A stretch of 64,000 bases of DNA from CAYFPX01 sp964501915 (GTDB lineage Bacteria; Myxococcota_A; UBA796; CAJQPC01). Shown one piece after another: positions 7,736-17,094 of the stretch. The DNA lies in NCBI GenBank assembly GCA_964501915.1, contig CAZCVP010000012.1, forward strand, positions 1 through 64,000, in the 5' to 3' direction. Each line of letters begins with the position of its first letter. Position 1 is the first letter of the stretch. Under the pieces are notes generated by a model. That model ran no database searches. It had not been told where the DNA came from and was given only the letters and a program-made list of their open reading frames with translations. The position numbers and the translations under genes are program-made.

Positions 7736-9484
7736 ATGTCCGACAAGCCTCGCCGCCGTTCCAAGGTCCTGTGGGTCCTGCTGCTGCTCGTCCTGGTGGT
7801 GATCTGCGCCCCGGTTGCGCTGGGCGTCGGGGCCTACCTCCTCCTCCAGACGGACGAGGCTGCGGCCGAAGGCACGGTGCTGGAGCTCAGGCTCGGCGCT
7901 GACCTCGCGCAGGGGCCGGAGCGGGACCCCTTCGCCCTGCTCACGGGAGAGAGCACGGGCAGCTTCTGGGCCCTGCGCAGGGGGCTGCGCCGCGCCGCGC
8001 GGGACGCGTCGATCGCTGCGGTCCTGCTGGAGGTGTCCAACGTGGCCATGGACCAGGCCACCCTGTCGGAGGTGGTGGCGGAGCTCGAGCGGGTGGAGGC
8101 GGCGGGCAAGCCGGTCCATGTCCTGCTCGGTGGAGACCTCGTCGGGGACGGGGAGTTCGCCCTGGCGTCGGCGGGGACCCACGTGTGGGTGCTGCCGGAG
8201 ACCATGTGGCTGGTCAACGGCTTCAGCGCCACGGTGACTTTCTGGCGCGGCACGCTGGAGAAGCTCCACGTCGAGCCCGAGGTGCTCATGTTCCGGGAGT
8301 ACAAGAGCGCCGGCGAGCCCTACAGCCGCCGGGAGATGAGCCCCTACTTCCGAGAGGCCCTCGAGGACGTGGTGGGCGACCTCCAGGACCTCTACGTCGA
8401 GGGCGTGGTGACGCGTCGGGGCCTGGATCGCGCCGCCTTCGAGACCCTGATGAGCCGGGGAATCTTCACCGGGCCCGAGGCCCTCGAAGCCGGCCTGGTC
8501 GACGAGCTGGGCTACCTCGACCAGGTCCGGGAGGCCCTGCGGGAGGTCGCGGGCACCGACGAGTACGAGGGTCTCGGTCTCAGCCGCTACCTCGAAGGGG
8601 GAGGCGGGACCCTCGAGCTGCCGGAGGACGCTCCCCAGATCGCGCTGGTCTTCGGTGAGGGGCCGATCGTGGCTTCTTCCGGCTCCAGTGGACTGTTCGG
8701 TGACAGCGAGTTGTTCGCGGGACCCGAGGTCGCGGAGGCCATCCGGGACGCCGCCGAGGACGACGACGTGCAGGCGATCGTCTTCCGGGTCGACAGCCCC
8801 GGCGGCTCGGCGGTCGGCTCCGACCTGGTGTGGCGCGAGATCCAGCGCGCTCGTGAGGCCGGCAAGCCCGTCGTGGTCTCCATGGCGGGAGTAGCCGGGT
8901 CCGGAGGCTACTGGGTCGCCATGGGTGCCGACGCCATCGTCGCCCATCCCAACACCATCACGGGCTCCATCGGCGTGGTGTTCTCGAAGATGAACGTGCG
9001 GGGCTTCTACGAGTGGATCGGGGCCAACGTCGAGACCATCGACTTCGCGGAGAACGCCGGCGTCATGAGCGGTGTCTCCAGCCTCACGGAGCCGCAGCGC
9101 GCGGCCCTCGTCGCCACGCTGGAGCACCTCTACGGGCGCTTCAAGGCCAAGGTCGCCGAGGGGCGCTCCCTGGAGCTCGAGCGGGTCGAGGAGCTGGCTC
9201 GAGGTCGCATCTGGAGCGGGCGGGATGCCCTGGAGAACGGGCTCGTCGATGGACTGGGGGGCCTCGACGTGGCGCTCGGCCTGGCCAGGGAGCGGGCCGG
9301 CATCGAGGGGGAGGCCCAGGTGGTCCTGTTCCCCGAGGAGAAGGACCCGATCGAGCAGCTCATCGAGGACCTGCTCGATGTCGGTGTGCCCGGGGGGCTG
9401 GATCCGGCGACCGTCGAGGCGTGGGTCGAGGACCAACGACGGCCCCGCCTCGAGGCGCGAATGCCCGCGATCGAGGTGCGGTAG
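7736..9484 (+). CDS. sppA: Signal peptide peptidase SppA, 67K type
   Basis: Protein of 582 residues, the double-domain SppA length of Gram-negative bacteria. An N-terminal anchor with RRR followed by a long hydrophobic stretch (about 11-36) places it in the inner membrane. The catalytic lysine is K190 in the first half (EYKSAGEPY), and the nucleophile is S389 in the second half (GVAGSGGYW), as in the E. coli Ser-Lys dyad enzyme. It degrades cleaved signal peptides within the membrane. The gene ends with TAG. The next start is 79 bases downstream. Confidence 0.93.
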   Translation: MSDKPRRRSKVLWVLLLLVLVVICAPVALGVGAYLLLQTDEAAAEGTVLELRLGADLAQGPERDPFALLTGESTGSFWALRRGLRRAARDASIAAVLLEVSNVAMDQATLSEVVAELERVEAAGKPVHVLLGGDLVGDGEFALASAGTHVWVLPETMWLVNGFSATVTFWRGTLEKLHVEPEVLMFREYKSAGEPYSRREMSPYFREALEDVVGDLQDLYVEGVVTRRGLDRAAFETLMSRGIFTGPEALEAGLVDELGYLDQVREALREVAGTDEYEGLGLSRYLEGGGGTLELPEDAPQIALVFGEGPIVASSGSSGLFGDSELFAGPEVAEAIRDAAEDDDVQAIVFRVDSPGGSAVGSDLVWREIQRAREAGKPVVVSMAGVAGSGGYWVAMGADAIVAHPNTITGSIGVVFSKMNVRGFYEWIGANVETIDFAENAGVMSGVSSLTEPQRAALVATLEHLYGRFKAKVAEGRSLELERVEELARGRIWSGRDALENGLVDGLGGLDVALGLARERAGIEGEAQVVLFPEEKDPIEQLIEDLLDVGVPGGLDPATVEAWVEDQRRPRLEARMPAIEVR

Positions 9485-9563
9485 CGGATCGAGCGGTCCG
9501 CTTCCATTCGGAGAAGGCGGCCTGCTCGTGGTATCTACGGGGGGCCCCCCGAGGAGCGTCCGC

Positions 9564-12500
9564 ATGCTCAGAACCGCCCTGTTCTCGGCCCTGCTGCTCG
9601 TCGCCTGCGGCGACGACACCACCACCAACGACACCGGCCCCGATGACTCCGGCACCACCTCCGCCGACGAGGCGCCGGAGGCCGGCATCAGCGCGCCCGA
9701 CGATGGCTCGACGTGGTCGCTCGGCCAGGTCATCACGTTCGAGGGCGCCGTCTCCGACGCCGAGGACCTCGCGGTCGACCTGTCGGTGGTCTGGGCCAGC
9801 GATGTGGATGGCGAGCTCACGGACATCGACGGGACCGTCGACGAAGACGGCATGACTTCGGGCGACGCGACGCTGACGGAGGGCACGCACACCGTCAGCC
9901 TCACCGTCACCGACTCGGCCGGCAACACCGGGACCGACGCGATCACCGTCACCATCTCACCGGAGAACGAGGCTCCGACCTGTGGCTTCACCACCCCCGA
10001 GGACGGGGACTCGGGGCCGGAAGGGGCAGAGGTCACCTTCGAGGCCTGGGCAGCCGACGACGGCACCGTGACGGCGCTGGACGCCTCGCTCACCAGCGAC
10101 GTGGACGGCGAGCTCTGGTCGGGCAGCCCCGCTTCCGACGGGACCTTCGGCACCACCACCACCAGCCTCACGCTGGCGGCCCACACCGTGACCCTCGAGG
10201 TGGCCGACGAGTACGGAGCGACCTGCACCGCCGAGGTCGTCTACGTGGTCGGCGGCCCGCCCACCATCACGATCTCCGCTCCCACCGACGGGGAGGAGAT
10301 CAACGAGGGCGACTGGTACAGCTTCACGGCGGTCGTCGGCGACGAGGAGACGCCGAGCGTCGACCTCTTCGTGGCCTGGGAGAGCGATCTCGACGGCCCG
10401 TTCACCAGCTCCAACGCCAGCGCGGCGGGCATCGTCAGTCCCTCCTACGGGGGCCTCACTCCCGGTGACCATGTCGTCACGGCGACCGTGACGGACAACG
10501 AGGGCCTCACGGCGGCCGACTCCGTCGCGCTCACGGTGAACGGCGTGCCCACGGCGCCCGAGGTGTCCATCACCCCCGATCCGGCCGACGCCGACGATGA
10601 CCTCTTCGTCGTGATCGACGTCGACAGCACGGATCCCGAAGGTGACGAGGTCAGCTACTCCTACGAGTGGTACCGCTACGCGGTGCTCTCCACCGCCAGC
10701 TCCAGCGAGAGCTTCCCGGCGAGCGAGACCTCGCGGGGCGTGACCTTCACCGTGCGGGTCATTCCCAGCGACGGCAAGGGGGAGGGCACCTACGGCGAGG
10801 CCCAGATCACCATCGGCAACGCGGCCCCCGTGGTCGGCACCGTCAGCATCTCGCCCGATCCGGCCGGCGCCGAGGACGTGCTGGTCTGTTCCTACGGCGG
10901 CTTCTACGACGCCGACGGCGACGGGGACTACTCCACCATGGAGTGGCTCATCAACGGCGTCTCGGCGGGAACGGCGCTGAACCTGCGAGGCGGCTTCGTG
11001 AAGGGCGACACGGTGACCTGCACCGTGACACCGTCCGACGGCACCGACGACGGCGACCCGGTCTCTGGGGACGTCGAGATCGTGAACACACCCCCCGAGA
11101 TCGAGTCGGCCACCATCACGCCGGAACCGGCCTGGGCGAGCGACACCCTGCGCTGCGAGTGGTCCGGCTTCTACGACGCGGACGGAGACTCCGACGTGTC
11201 CACGATCGAGTGGTTCGTGAACGGCTCGTCGGTGTCCACGGCGTCGCTGCTGAAGACCGGCTTCGTGAAGGGGGACGAGGTCTCCTGCGAGGTGACCCCC
11301 GACGACGGCGAGGAGACCGGCACCGCGGTCACCGCCACCACGACCATCCAGAACGCCGAGCCGAGCGTCGCCAGCGTCACCATCGACCCTGATCCGGCCC
11401 AGGTCGAGGACACCCTGACCTGTAGCTGGTCAGGCTACTCCGACGTGGACGGCGACGCCGACTCCTCCCGGCTGGAGTGGACGATCAGCGGCTCGTCGGC
11501 CGGGACCGACGCCACGCTGTTGGGCGGGTACGTGGGTGGCGACGAGGTCGCCTGCACGGTCACTCCGAACGACGGCGAGGACGACGGCACGCCGGTGGCC
11601 GCCACCCTCACCATCGACAACACCGCGCCGTCGATCGCCGACGTCACCATCGATCCCGACCCCGCGGACGCTGACGACACCCTCACCTGCCTCTACGCCT
11701 ACACCGATCCCGACGGCCAGGCGGATGCCTCGACCATCGAGTGGTTCGTCAACGGCAGCAGCGTGGCCACCGGAGCCACTCTGAGCGGTGCCTTCGCCCG
11801 GTCCGACCGGGTCAAGTGCGAGGTCACGGCGAGTGACGGGGAGGACACCGGCAACACGGAGTCCGCCGACCTCCAGATCAGCAACGGTCTGCCGACCATC
11901 GACAGCGTCTCGATCGAGCCGCTGCTGGCCACGGCCACCGACTCGCTCGAGTGTACCTACAGCGGCTTCTACGACCCGGACGGCGACTCGGACAGCTCGA
12001 CCATCGCCTGGGACATCAACGGCACCGGAGCCGGCAGCGGGTCCACGCTGTCGTCGGGCTATGCCAGCGGCGATCTCGTCACCTGCACGGTCACCCCGCA
12101 CGACGGACGGGAGGCGGGTCCCGACAGCAGCCTCACGATCGTCATCGACAACCAGGCGCCGGTCATCGCCGACGCGGCGGTGAGTCCCGACCCGGCCACC
12201 AGCGACGACACCCTCACCTGTGTGCCCGGTACCACGACCGATCCGGACGGGACCACCTCGTTCACCTACAGCTACACCTGGGCGGTCAACGGCGTCACCC
12301 TCGCCTCCTCGGAGACCCTGGCCGGCGCCTTCGGTCGCGACGACAACGTCTCCTGCACGGCCACGCCCAACGACGGCCAGCTCGACGGCAACACCGTCAC
12401 CAGTGCCGTCGTGACCATCTCCAACGGGCTGCCGGTCGTCACCGACGTCAGCTTCTCCTCGTCCGATCCCGCGACCGACGACAGCCTGACGGCCACCCCC

Positions 12501-13754
12501 TCGGCGACGGACAACGACGGCGACTCCCTGACCTACGCCTACACCTGGTACGTGGACGGCTCGCCGGCGACGGAGACCAGCGACACCCTGGATGGCTCGA
12601 CCTGGTTCGACAAGGGCCAGCAGGTCTACGTCGAGGTGGTGGCCAACGACGGCTACGGCGACTCCGACAGCTTCGTGTCCGACACCCTCACCGTCGTCAA
12701 CACGGCTCCCGAGGCGCCGGAGGTCTCCATCGACCCGACGAGCCCGGGGGAGGCCGTGCACGACTTCCAGTGCGTGATCGACACCGACAGCGCCGACGCC
12801 GACGACGACAGCCTGACCTACTCCTTCACCTGGGACGTCGACGGAGTGCCCTATACCTCCGCCTCCACCACCGACCACACCGGGGACACGGTGCTCGCCG
12901 GTGAGGCCTTCGAAGGCGAGGTGTGGACCTGCACGGTCACGCCCAACGACGGCGAGGAGGACGGCACCGAGGCCGAGGCCTCGGCGGAGATCGGTCCCGA
13001 GTGCGGTGAGGTCTCCAGCGTCGACTCCCCCGACAACCACCGGAGCTCCGGCTCCACCTATGGCCAGTGGATGTCGGACCCGGAGGAGACCCTCGGTGCC
13101 GACAAGATCTGGTACATGAATTCCTACAACGGCAACACCATCGAGGAGTACGACGACATGGCGGACTTCGAGGCCGGCAAGTCCTCGAGCTCCTGGGCCC
13201 TGACCTACGACTACGACGGCACCGGCGCCGCCGTGTACGACGGCTACCTCTACTACAACCAGGCCAACACCCGGAACATGGTGAAGTACGACCTGGACAG
13301 CCAGTCCGTCGTCGACACCGTGGAGCTCACCAACGCCGGCTACCGCAACACCTACCACTACGAGTGGGGTGGCTACAGCGACATCGACTTCGCCGTCGAC
13401 GAGAACGGGCTCTGGGTGCTCTACGCCACCTCGAGCAACAGCGGCAAGCTCGTGGTCAGCAAGCTCAGCGAAGACCTGGACATCGAGGACACCTGGAACA
13501 CGAACAGCGAGTCCAAGACCAACATGGGCAACGCCTTCGTGAGCTGCGGCATCGTCTACGCCATCGACAGCTACAGCGGGTCGAGCACGACCATCAACTA
13601 CGCCTACGACACCTCGGACAGCTCGGACCAGTCCCTGTCGATCAGCCTCTCCAACCCCGGCGGCTACAACTCGATGGTGGACTACAACTACCTCGACCAG
13701 CAGCTCTGGGCCTGGGACAGCGGGCAACAGGTCACCTACGACGTCAATTTCTGA
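9564..13754 (+). CDS. Giant lipoprotein: Ig/PKD-like repeats with C-terminal olfactomedin domain
   Basis: Protein of 1,396 residues. The start at 9564 gives MLRTALFSALLLVAC, a clean lipoprotein signal with lipid-anchored C15; longer frames from 9072 lie inside sppA. A Thr/Asp-rich linker is followed by three PKD/Ig-like units (about 40-325), then nine units of about 88 residues (327-1145). Most of the latter share a Cys pair, a D-x-DGD turn, IEW...NG and CTVTPNDGE. Residues 1146-1396 align by eye over the full length with the animal olfactomedin domain (myocilin, gliomedin): ECGE at the start, YGQWMSDP, VYDGYLYYNQ, WGGYSDIDFAVDENGLWVLY, NAFVSCG, NFAYDT-like and SMVDYN...AWDSG. The disulfide pair matches C1147 and C1328. 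The Ca2+ ligands of myocilin (D380, N428, I477, D478) match D1275, N1323, V1372 and D1373. It is probably a long surface stalk with a five-bladed propeller tip for adhesion. The olfactomedin call comes from remembered family sequences. Confidence 0.88.
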   Translation: MLRTALFSALLLVACGDDTTTNDTGPDDSGTTSADEAPEAGISAPDDGSTWSLGQVITFEGAVSDAEDLAVDLSVVWASDVDGELTDIDGTVDEDGMTSGDATLTEGTHTVSLTVTDSAGNTGTDAITVTISPENEAPTCGFTTPEDGDSGPEGAEVTFEAWAADDGTVTALDASLTSDVDGELWSGSPASDGTFGTTTTSLTLAAHTVTLEVADEYGATCTAEVVYVVGGPPTITISAPTDGEEINEGDWYSFTAVVGDEETPSVDLFVAWESDLDGPFTSSNASAAGIVSPSYGGLTPGDHVVTATVTDNEGLTAADSVALTVNGVPTAPEVSITPDPADADDDLFVVIDVDSTDPEGDEVSYSYEWYRYAVLSTASSSESFPASETSRGVTFTVRVIPSDGKGEGTYGEAQITIGNAAPVVGTVSISPDPAGAEDVLVCSYGGFYDADGDGDYSTMEWLINGVSAGTALNLRGGFVKGDTVTCTVTPSDGTDDGDPVSGDVEIVNTPPEIESATITPEPAWASDTLRCEWSGFYDADGDSDVSTIEWFVNGSSVSTASLLKTGFVKGDEVSCEVTPDDGEETGTAVTATTTIQNAEPSVASVTIDPDPAQVEDTLTCSWSGYSDVDGDADSSRLEWTISGSSAGTDATLLGGYVGGDEVACTVTPNDGEDDGTPVAATLTIDNTAPSIADVTIDPDPADADDTLTCLYAYTDPDGQADASTIEWFVNGSSVATGATLSGAFARSDRVKCEVTASDGEDTGNTESADLQISNGLPTIDSVSIEPLLATATDSLECTYSGFYDPDGDSDSSTIAWDINGTGAGSGSTLSSGYASGDLVTCTVTPHDGREAGPDSSLTIVIDNQAPVIADAAVSPDPATSDDTLTCVPGTTTDPDGTTSFTYSYTWAVNGVTLASSETLAGAFGRDDNVSCTATPNDGQLDGNTVTSAVVTISNGLPVVTDVSFSSSDPATDDSLTATPSATDNDGDSLTYAYTWYVDGSPATETSDTLDGSTWFDKGQQVYVEVVANDGYGDSDSFVSDTLTVVNTAPEAPEVSIDPTSPGEAVHDFQCVIDTDSADADDDSLTYSFTWDVDGVPYTSASTTDHTGDTVLAGEAFEGEVWTCTVTPNDGEEDGTEAEASAEIGPECGEVSSVDSPDNHRSSGSTYGQWMSDPEETLGADKIWYMNSYNGNTIEEYDDMADFEAGKSSSSWALTYDYDGTGAAVYDGYLYYNQANTRNMVKYDLDSQSVVDTVELTNAGYRNTYHYEWGGYSDIDFAVDENGLWVLYATSSNSGKLVVSKLSEDLDIEDTWNTNSESKTNMGNAFVSCGIVYAIDSYSGSSTTINYAYDTSDSSDQSLSISLSNPGGYNSMVDYNYLDQQLWAWDSGQQVTYDVNF

Positions 13755-13756
13755 GT

Positions 13757-13771
13757 CCCCTCGCGGAGGGG
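13757..13771 (+). terminator. Possible terminator hairpin after olfactomedin lipoprotein
   Basis: CCCCTC and GAGGGG form a perfect 6-bp stem around a GCG loop, two bases after the TGA. No T-run follows, so it would be at best a weak or Rho-assisted terminator. A second short G/C dyad follows at about 13773-13792. Confidence 0.35.
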
Positions 13772-13795
13772 TCCCCGGGTTCCGATCCCCGGTCC

Positions 13796-14524
13796 ATGGC
13801 CCACCTGCACCTCCTCCGAGCCCTGCTGATCGACGAAGAGCCCGTGCGGCGCTCGGTGACCGAGCAGGTCCTCCGGGGCCAGGACGTGGACACGACGGCC
13901 GTGGCCTCCGGCGCGGAGGGGCTCTGGCGGCTCTGCTCCACACGCTTCGACCTGGTGGTGCTCGCCGATCGACTGGCGGGCATGTCGGGCGCGGAGGCCG
14001 TCCAGGTCATCCGGCGGGGAGGTGCGGGTCAGCCGGTGGTCTTCGGCCTGGCGGACGACCCGCAGCAGCGCCGGGCCTTCGTCGGGGCCGGGGTGGACGA
14101 GGCGATGGCGTCGGTGCCGGACATCGAACAGTGGCGGGATGCCCTTCAGCGCGTCGATCCGCGCCAGGCCGGTGTGGAGGTCGTGGACCTCGGCGCGCTG
14201 CGGTCCTTCCACATCTTCCGGGGACAGGCTTCGATCGACGCCGTGGTCGAGGACTTCCTGGAGGTCGGGCTTGCCGCGATGCAGCGGCTGCGGAACCAGC
14301 TCGCACGCTCGGAGGCCCGTGCAGCAACGCGCACCGTGCGGGTGTTCGGGCGACACAGCCGGGTGGTCGGCGCCGTGCCGCTGGGACGGGTCTGCGAGGA
14401 CCTCGAGGACGCCCTGGCCAGCCGGGACCTGCGAGCCGCCTCCGGCCACCTGCTGCGCCTGCAGGACGAGTGGACCGCGGTGACGATCGCGCTGGAGCCG
14501 GGGCGGACGCAGCTTGCGAGCTGA
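13796..14524 (+). CDS. Degenerate receiver-domain protein with Hpt-like tail
   Basis: Protein of 242 residues. Residues 8-125 follow a response-regulator receiver pattern (LLIDEE, then FDLVVLADRLAGMSG). However, the residue at the phospho-acceptor position is Ala57, with Asp one place later, so ordinary phosphorylation is doubtful. The C-terminal 90 residues (HSRVVGAVPLGRVCEDLEDAL) resemble a histidine phosphotransfer helix bundle. By my alignment the phosphorylatable His is replaced by Arg, although a His lies five residues further on. It may be a phosphorylation-independent adaptor. It sits just upstream of two PilT-type ATPase genes on the same strand, so a role in pilus or surface-motility control is possible but inferred only from position. 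Confidence 0.6.
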   Translation: MAHLHLLRALLIDEEPVRRSVTEQVLRGQDVDTTAVASGAEGLWRLCSTRFDLVVLADRLAGMSGAEAVQVIRRGGAGQPVVFGLADDPQQRRAFVGAGVDEAMASVPDIEQWRDALQRVDPRQAGVEVVDLGALRSFHIFRGQASIDAVVEDFLEVGLAAMQRLRNQLARSEARAATRTVRVFGRHSRVVGAVPLGRVCEDLEDALASRDLRAASGHLLRLQDEWTAVTIALEPGRTQLAS

Positions 14525-14588
14525 GCGCCCCCCTCCCCAGGACGCTTCGACTCCGGTAGGGTGAGCCCTCACCTCGGCATGGAGCGTG

Positions 14589-17093
14589 ATGGCACTGCTG
14601 AAGCGAGGGCGGACCCGCACGCTGGTCCAGCAGGCCGCCACCCACTCCTGGCGCAACGAGACGGAGCGCCGGGAGCTGGTCGCGGAGCTACGCGCGGCCA
14701 GGCTGGGGGCGGCCGACGTGATGCCCCTGCTCTGGGTCGACGACCCAGGCCTCCGGCAGGTGGGGCTGGAGACGGTCTTCCGGAGTCCTTCGGTCCGGTC
14801 CCTGCACCAGGTCGCCAAGGACATGCTGGCGCAGCCCCCGCACAAGCGCACCTACGTGGCCCGGAGCTTCACCGCGGTGGACTCGGCCCTCCTGAAGGTG
14901 GTGCTGGATGGCCTGCTCGGATCCCGGGACGCTCAGAAGGTGCGACTGGGCTGGGAGCTGGCGCTGTCCCTGGAGGGAGAGCTCCAGCGCGTCTACCTGG
15001 TCCGCGCGGTCACCGAGGCCCCCGCCAACACCCAGGTCTCGGCGCTCCAGCGGCTCCTGCGGGACAACGAGCCGGAGTCGCTCACCGAGGTCCTCCTGGA
15101 GAGTGCCCGGTCGTCCGATCCGCGCCTCGGCACGATCGCCCTGGAGGCGCTGTCCCAGGTCCACACCCCCGAGGTCGTGGACCTGATGGCGGACCGGTTC
15201 GCCCGGGCGGATGCCACCGGGCGGGAGATGGCGAACCGCTACCTCTCCCGGGCGGCGAGGAAGGCGCCCGAAGTCATCCGGACGCGCATGCTGGAGCTGC
15301 TCAGCGAGGGGGAGGACGCCACCCGCCGGAGCTGCGTGGAGATCCTGCTCGCGACGGGGGACGAGCGCGAGGTGGTGCTCGAGATCCTCCGCTTCTGCAA
15401 GGGCCTCGTGGGCTGGCTGCGGGCCCGGATCCTGGAGACCCTGCTGACCTTCGGCGACCGGGTCCTGTCGCCCGCCGTCCGGCTGCTCGACCACCCCGAC
15501 GAGGACGTGCGCACTGCGGCGCTGGTCCTCGCCGAGAACTTCGACGATCCCCGCATCGTCGGTCCGGTCTGCAAGCTGCTCGAGGACGAGGACTGGTGGC
15601 TGCGCATCAGTGCCTGCGACACCTTGGGCCGCATCGGGTCCGACAAGGCGGTGCCTGCGCTCGTCAAGGCGCTCGAGGACGAGGACGCCGGGTGGGCGGC
15701 CATCGACGCCCTGGCCCGGATCGGTTCGTCCGTGGCGGTCAAGCCCCTGTCCGGCCTGTTGCGGGACGATCGCGTCGAGGTCCGCATGGAGGTCGTGTCG
15801 GCCTTCTCCCGCTTCGAGGACAAGCGACTCCTCGGACTGCTCCAGAAGGTCAAGGCGAAGGACCCCAGCAAGGACGTCCGGACCCGGGCGTCGGAGGTCA
15901 TGAGGACCCTGTCCGAGAAGCTCCAGGTCGACGCCGGAGACGTCGAGCAGGGCACCAGCGCGGTCTCGTCCACCCAGCTTCGCAACCCCATCGACAGGCT
16001 GCTGGCCAGGATCCGGGAGGAGGGCGCGAGCGACCTCCACATCTCGGTCGACGAGCCGCCCATCGTGCGGGAGAAGGGGGTCCTGCGTCGGCTGGACATG
16101 AAGCCCCTGACGGCCCGCCAGTCCCGGAAGGCGATCTTCGACCTCTTGTCCGACCGTCAACGGGAGCAGTTCGAGCTGGAGGGCCACGTCGACCTCTGCC
16201 ACGACATCGCCGAAGTCGGGCGCTACCGGGCCAACGCCTACCGGCAGCGGCGTGGCTGCTGCGCGGCCTTCCGGGTGATCCCCAACGTGCCGCCGACCTT
16301 CGCGGACCTGCGGCTCCCGGGCCAGCTCACGGAGCTCCTCGACTACCACCAGGGCATCATCTGCGTGTCCGGGCCCGCGGCGAGCGGGAAGAGCACGACC
16401 CTGGCCGCCATCATCAACCTGATCAACGAGACCCGATCCGTCCACGTGATCACACTGGAGGACCCGATCGAGTTCGTGCACCCGGTCAAGACGGCCCTGG
16501 TGAACCAGCGCGAGGTGGGCAGCCACACGGCGTCCTTCGCCCGGGCGCTGCGCGGGGCGCTGCGGGAGGACCCGGACGTGATCATGGTCGGCGAGATGCG
16601 GGACCGCGAGACCATCCGCATGGCCCTGGAGGCCGCGGAGACGGGACACCTGGTGATCGCCACGCTCCACACCACGAGTGCGGTCTCCACGGTGGAGCGC
16701 ATCGTCAAGAGCTTCCCCCCGGAAGAGCAGGGCCAGGTGCGCATGGGGCTCTCGGAGTCCCTGAAGTACGTGGTCTGCCAGCAGCTCATCGAGCGCAAGG
16801 ACGGCGAGGGACGGGTGGCGATCTTCGAGGTGCTCAAGGGCGTCTTCAGCATCGGCAACCTCATTCGGGATGCCAAGACCCACCAGATCCCGGGCCTGAT
16901 GCAGCTCGGGAGGCGCCAGGGCATGCAGACCGTGGACATGGCGCTGCTGGACCTCGTCGAGGCCGACCTGGTGGCGCCGGAGGCGGCCTGGCGGCGGGCG
17001 CAGAAGCCCGAGACCTTCGAGCCGCTGTGCAGTCACGGCTTCCTGAGCAAGCAGCGCGGCCGCGACGACCAGCCGGACACGGACGGGGACTGA
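14589..17093 (+). CDS. HEAT-repeat/PilT-type ATPase fusion
   Basis: Protein of 834 residues from the ATG at 14589; a GTG directly before it (14586) is an alternative. Residues 1-450 are alpha-helical HEAT-like repeats, clearest at about 270-440 (LDHPDEDVRTAALVLAEN and similar units). Residues 470-834 are a PilT/PilU-type hexameric ATPase: ASDLHISVDEPP in the N-domain, Walker A GPAASGKST (595-603), the catalytic-Glu motif TLEDPIEF, Walker B VGEMRD near 665-670, and the degenerate AIRNLIRE element as SIGNLIRDAKTHQI. PilT paralogues retract type IV pili by ATP hydrolysis at the inner-membrane platform. A long HEAT array in front is unusual, since ordinary PilT is about 350 residues. The canonical pilT follows after one base. 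Confidence 0.85.
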   Translation: MALLKRGRTRTLVQQAATHSWRNETERRELVAELRAARLGAADVMPLLWVDDPGLRQVGLETVFRSPSVRSLHQVAKDMLAQPPHKRTYVARSFTAVDSALLKVVLDGLLGSRDAQKVRLGWELALSLEGELQRVYLVRAVTEAPANTQVSALQRLLRDNEPESLTEVLLESARSSDPRLGTIALEALSQVHTPEVVDLMADRFARADATGREMANRYLSRAARKAPEVIRTRMLELLSEGEDATRRSCVEILLATGDEREVVLEILRFCKGLVGWLRARILETLLTFGDRVLSPAVRLLDHPDEDVRTAALVLAENFDDPRIVGPVCKLLEDEDWWLRISACDTLGRIGSDKAVPALVKALEDEDAGWAAIDALARIGSSVAVKPLSGLLRDDRVEVRMEVVSAFSRFEDKRLLGLLQKVKAKDPSKDVRTRASEVMRTLSEKLQVDAGDVEQGTSAVSSTQLRNPIDRLLARIREEGASDLHISVDEPPIVREKGVLRRLDMKPLTARQSRKAIFDLLSDRQREQFELEGHVDLCHDIAEVGRYRANAYRQRRGCCAAFRVIPNVPPTFADLRLPGQLTELLDYHQGIICVSGPAASGKSTTLAAIINLINETRSVHVITLEDPIEFVHPVKTALVNQREVGSHTASFARALRGALREDPDVIMVGEMRDRETIRMALEAAETGHLVIATLHTTSAVSTVERIVKSFPPEEQGQVRMGLSESLKYVVCQQLIERKDGEGRVAIFEVLKGVFSIGNLIRDAKTHQIPGLMQLGRRQGMQTVDMALLDLVEADLVAPEAAWRRAQKPETFEPLCSHGFLSKQRGRDDQPDTDGD

Positions 17094-17094
17094 G

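Noticed and set aside
13773..13793. T-arm-like sequence resembling a tRNA end
   Set aside because: No acceptor, D-arm or anticodon arm precedes it, and the coding sequence of the lipoprotein ends just upstream. It is a simple G/C dyad.
11430..13943. Minus-strand frame opposite the olfactomedin lipoprotein
   Set aside because: Val/Gly/Asp/Arg-rich shadow caused by repeated sense units; no motif.
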